Shown here: positions 60,261 to 64,000 of the stretch, piece by piece
Numbering within the stretch: position 1 is the first letter of the stretch
Layout: each line of letters begins with the position of its first letter
The notes under the pieces: model-generated
The model's database searches: none
Seen by the model: the letters and a program-made list of their open reading frames with translations, nothing else
What the model was told of the DNA's origin: nothing
Made by a program: the position numbers and the translations under genes
NCBI RefSeq assembly: GCF_902459465.1
Contig: NC_047081.1
Coordinates: 12,600,856 to 12,664,855, forward strand
DNA from: Asterias rubens
Taxonomy: Eukaryota > Echinodermata > Asteroidea > Forcipulatida > Asteriidae
Direction of reading: 5' to 3'
DNA length: 64,000 nt

Positions 60261-62196
60261 AGCTCAACCTTTGTTTGACTATCTGTGGAAAAATAAAATA
60301 TTCAAAATGTTCAACCAAATACAATCTTGTTTAACCTTGATCAAAACATTTCTTCAAAGGAAATCTATCTTTTAATACATAACAGTTATGAAAGTGGTAA
60401 ATGGAGTATACAATTAATTGAATTGAATCTTTTTCCTTTATAAAAATCATTTCCAACTGGGGTATTGTGCATTACAGCAATCATTTATAACAATTAAATG
60501 GAATTCGGACTCTCTTATTCTCCACGGCATGTACCAGAGTCTTGTGCGTAATTACCGTTATGTCAACTTTTTAATGGAACTGTGTGTTGTTAATGTCAGT
60601 GACTCCGTGACCACTCCTCTGCCGAGGTGCAGATAGCTTCGAAGTGTACCTGCAATCTATAGGTGCACCGCACAGTGCTGATAAACAACTGATTCCATTT
60701 GTTTTGTTTTTTTACTAATGCTTCTAAACAATTTTACAAGAAAGGTCAACTAGAACAATAATTTCTAATTGACTGCCACAATATTCAAGCCCAATTAACA
60801 GTTACTGCAAACTTTGACCACCATGATGAATCAATAAAATAAAAGATTGAGAATTGTATTGAACGGTTTTTATTAGGACACCCACCTTGGAGTGCGTTTT
60901 GGCGACCCCTCCAACCAGAAACATTGGTCATCGGTTGAGCGTTTTCGCGTGTTCGGTTGAGCGCGGTGATGCTGCTGTTCAGACCAACCGGTAACCGACG
61001 AGTTGAGTTGGTTGGGCTTTGGTTTGGGTCGCCAAAATGCACTCCAGGTTAGTTTTGGTCCCTAGCTGTGCAGTAATTGTATACATTGGTGAGAGTTGTA
61101 ATAAAGGCATTCGATATAAATGGACCAATGTCCTAACCCTAACCCCAATCATCCCCCCCCCCTCCCCCAACCACTCTATATCACTGATCAGTATCAATGT
61201 AAAGTTTGTGAGTTGAGAATGAGAGTTATATAAATAATATAAGAGTTGACCTAAAACTATACAAATTTAACCCTGCTTTGCCTTTGGTGTGTTTGATTTG
61301 AACTATGTGTTTTCATGCCTGAATTATTTTATTTCATAGTCTGTTTAACAACAAACCCTAGTCCACCAATTCAAGATACTGAACCGGGTGGAGCAGCTGC
61401 GCGGTGGCACTGTCCACGGATCCACTGACAGTGGCCGCGCTATCGAGCTCGAAAACGACCTGTGCTGTGTACAGTGAAGTAGTGAGTGGCTAGTGTGTGT
61501 GATTGCGTTCTGTCTCTGATTACCACCACCCGGTCCTTGGCCTTAGTTTATAAAATTTGGTTTGATTAGGTAGTTGCTAAACATAATGAGACTTACCGTC
61601 TTGCTTTCTGCTTTCGTCAGCACTTCGAAGTAACCATTTTATTCGCTAAATAAGACGGCATGTGTCGACCGGCGTATCGTAGAGCGTAGCACTAGTTGTT
61701 ATTAGGAGAGCGCCCTCAAGAGTGACTTTATCATGTTCTTGATTGTCAAATAATCTCCCATAGCACACCGTGCAAAATGCTAAAAATATTCATAAATACA
61801 CGAAAAATACTTAAAAGTCTCACAGCTTTTAACTTGAAAAGGAAAAATATTGATTGACTCTTGAACTTTTATTCTCTGCAAAATTTTATGTGGAGAGTCC
61901 CTGGCCCGGGCCCGTCGAGTTATTATCAAACACCCGTTCACAGATCTAATTTTCAAAACGTCCGCGAGCATCAATCTTGAAAATTACCCTACACCTCTCA
62001 TCAAATAGGACCATTTAGTTGAGGGCCTATGACATCCAAAAAAGGTCAAGGTGGAAGTCAACAACACCCAGGTTCATATTGGGCAACATTTTTACACCGG
62101 AACACTTTTTGGTGGCTCTCAAATCTCTCCAGTATAGAATATATTGAGGGAATAGAAATTATTCATGAGCTCCACGCTCTTATTTCTCCCATGTAG
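60261..62196. other. Subtelomeric spacer with ZnT-like leader exon and promoter
   Basis: It contains the noncoding leader intron and a probable first exon around 61597-61700 on the minus strand. A GC-richer stretch (60890-61480) has a C-rich run near 61149-61166. No other gene was recognised. There is no subtelomeric satellite; the last 400 bases before the telomere are ordinary AT-rich sequence. Confidence 0.45.
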
Positions 62197-64000
62197 TTAG
62201 GGTTAGGGTTAGGGTTAGGGTTAGGGTTAGGGTTAGGGTTAGGGTTAGGGTTAGGGTTAGGGTTAGGGTTAGGGTTAGGGTTAGGGTTAGGGTTAGGGTT
62301 AGGGTTAGGGTTAGGGTTAGGGTTAGGGTTAGGGTTAGGGTTAGGGTTAGGGTTAGGGTTAGGGTTAGGGTTAGGGTTAGGGTTAGGGTTAGGGTTAGGG
62401 TTAGGGTTAGGGTTAGGGTTAGGGTTAGGGTTAGGGTTAGGGTTAGGGTTAGGTTAGGGTTAGGGTTAGGGTTAGGGTTAGGGTTAGGGTTAGGGTTAGG
62501 GTTAGGGTTAGGGTTAGGGTTAGGGTTAGGGTTAGGGTTAGGGTTAGGGTTAGGGTTAGGGTTAGGGTTAGGGTTAGGGTTAGGGTTAGGGTTAGGGTTA
62601 GGGTTAGGGTTAGGGTTAGGGTTAGGGTTAGGGTTAGGGTTAGGGTTAGGGTTAGGGTTAGGGTTAGGGTTAGGGTTAGGGTTAGGGTTAGGGTTAGGGT
62701 TAGGGTTAGGGTTAGGGTTAGGGTTAGGGTTAGGGTTAGGGTTAGGGTTAGGGTTAGGGTTAGGGTTAGGGTTAGGGTTAGGGTTAGGGTTAGGGTTAGG
62801 GTTAGGGTTAGGGTTAGGGTTAGGGTTAGGGTTAGGGTTAGGGTTAGGGTTAGGGTTAGGGTTAGGGTTAGGGTTAGGGTTAGGGTTAGGGTTAGGGTTA
62901 GGGTTAGGGTTAGGGTTAGGGTTAGGGTTAGGGTTAGGGTTAGGGTTAGGGTTAGGGTTAGGGTTAGGGTTAGGGTTAGGGTTAGGGTTAGGGTTAGGGT
63001 TAGGGTTAGGGTTAGGGTTAGGGTTAGGGTTAGGGTTAGGGTTAGGGTTAGGGTTAGGGTTAGGGTTAGGGTTAGGGTTAGGGTTAGGGTTAGGGTTAGG
63101 GTTAGGGTTAGGGTTAGGGTTAGGGTTAGGGTTAGGGTTAGGGTTAGGGTTAGGGTTAGGGTTAGGGTTAGGGTTAGGGTTAGGGTTAGGGTTAGGGTTA
63201 GGGTTAGGGTTAGGGTTAGGGTTAGGGTTAGGGTTAGGGTTAGGGTTAGGGTTAGGGTTAGGGTTAGGGTTAGGGTTAGGGTTAGGGTTAGGGTTAGGGT
63301 TAGGGTTAGGGTTAGGGTTAGGGTTAGGGTTAGGGTTAGGGTTAGGGTTAGGGTTAGGGTTAGGGTTAGGGTTAGGGTTAGGGTTAGGGTTAGGGTTAGG
63401 GTTAGGGTTAGGGTTAGGGTTAGGGTTAGGGTTAGGGTTAGGGTTAGGGTTAGGGTTAGGGTTAGGGTTAGGGTTAGGGTTAGGGTTAGGGTTAGGGTTA
63501 GGGTTAGGGTTAGGGTTAGGGTTAGGGTTAGGGTTAGGGTTAGGGTTAGGGTTAGGGTTAGGGTTAGGGTTAGGGTTAGGGTTAGGGTTAGGGTTAGGGT
63601 TAGGGTTAGGGTTAGGGTTAGGGTTAGGGTTAGGGTTAGGGTTAGGGTTAGGGTTAGGGTTAGGGTTAGGGTTAGGGTTAGGGTTAGGGTTAGGGTTAGG
63701 GTTAGGGTTAGGGTTAGGGTTAGGGTTAGGGTTAGGGTTAGGGTTAGGGTTAGGGTTAGGGTTAGGGTTAGGGTTAGGGTTAGGTTAGGGTTAGGGTTAG
63801 GGTTAGGGTTAGGGTTAGGGTTAGGGTTAGGGTTAGGGTTAGGGTTAGGGTTAGGGTTAGGGTTAGGGTTAGGGTTAGGGTTAGGGTTAGGGTTAGGGTT
63901 AGGGTTAGGGTTAGGGTTAGGGTTAGGGTTAGGGTTAGGGTTAGGGTTAGGGTTAGGGTTAGGGTTAGGGTTAGGGTTAGGGTTAGGGTTAGGGTTAGGG
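62197..64000 (+). repeat. Telomeric TTAGGG array at the right chromosome end
   Basis: About 300 head-to-tail TTAGGG units run to the window edge. The G-rich strand points rightwards, as expected for a right-hand chromosome terminus. Only two variant units were noticed, both TTAGG with one missing G, at about 62449-62453 and 63780-63784. The array starts abruptly after AATTATTCATGAGC...CATGTAG with no degenerate border. Confidence 0.98.

Overview
The window is animal nuclear DNA ending at a chromosome tip. The last 1.8 kb is an unbroken TTAGGG array reading outward. To its left are long, intron-rich genes with GT-AG splice sites, AT-rich introns, many tRNA-derived SINE remnants, non-LTR retrotransposon tails and short terminal-inverted-repeat elements. 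The gene set (OGDH, SLC15A4, RSAD1, a p105-type NF-kB, a TRPC-like channel, a zinc transporter exon), the abundance of the palindrome TACATGTA and the TTAA-flanked element starting AGGCAGTGGAC suggest a marine invertebrate deuterostome, most likely an echinoderm. The species is inference; the gene identities are read from the sequence.

Layout, left to right. 1-5055 (minus): the first two coding exons of mitochondrial 2-oxoglutarate dehydrogenase E1; the rest lies beyond the left edge. 7054-11451 (plus): a four-exon gene of the CARF/ALS2CR8 type with a dead LINE in intron 2. 11452-14590: intergenic, with a TTAA-flanked MITE and a 143-bp duplication. 14591-19988 (minus): SLC15A4-like proton/peptide-histidine transporter, 8 coding exons, 582 residues, with a 41-bp minisatellite and a LINE tail in intron 1. 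22688-24282 (minus): RSAD1/HemW-like radical SAM protein, 2 exons, 489 residues. 25.5-26.5 kb: a long CAAA/CCAA microsatellite and a full TTAA-flanked MITE. 27506-38354 (minus): p105-type NF-kB, 18 coding exons, 1099 residues, with Rel domain, NLS, glycine-rich region, a 21-glutamine run, ankyrin repeats, death domain and a C-terminal DSGxxS phosphodegron; an 877-bp inverted-repeat element sits in intron 8. 38.4-43.9 kb: intergenic, with a SINE, a possible Penelope-like remnant, a G21 tract and an orphan exon (40880-41146) resembling the tail of the next gene. 43890-57661 (plus): a TRPC-like cation channel, 16 exons, 1638 residues, whose tail is a coiled coil, 47 perfectly phased 18-bp PREPKD-type repeats and an acidic end. 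60084-60260 (minus): first coding exon of a ZnT1-like zinc transporter, with no other exon found. 62197-64000: telomere.

All splice junctions listed were joined by hand. Reading phase is continuous through every complete gene (codon sums of 431, 583, 490, 1100 and 1639 including stop), which is strong internal evidence for the models. The genes are unrelated housekeeping, immune and ion-channel loci with no operon logic. The unusual parts are the repetitive TRPC tail with its orphan relative, the isolated zinc-transporter exon next to the telomere, and several short inverted-repeat element families.
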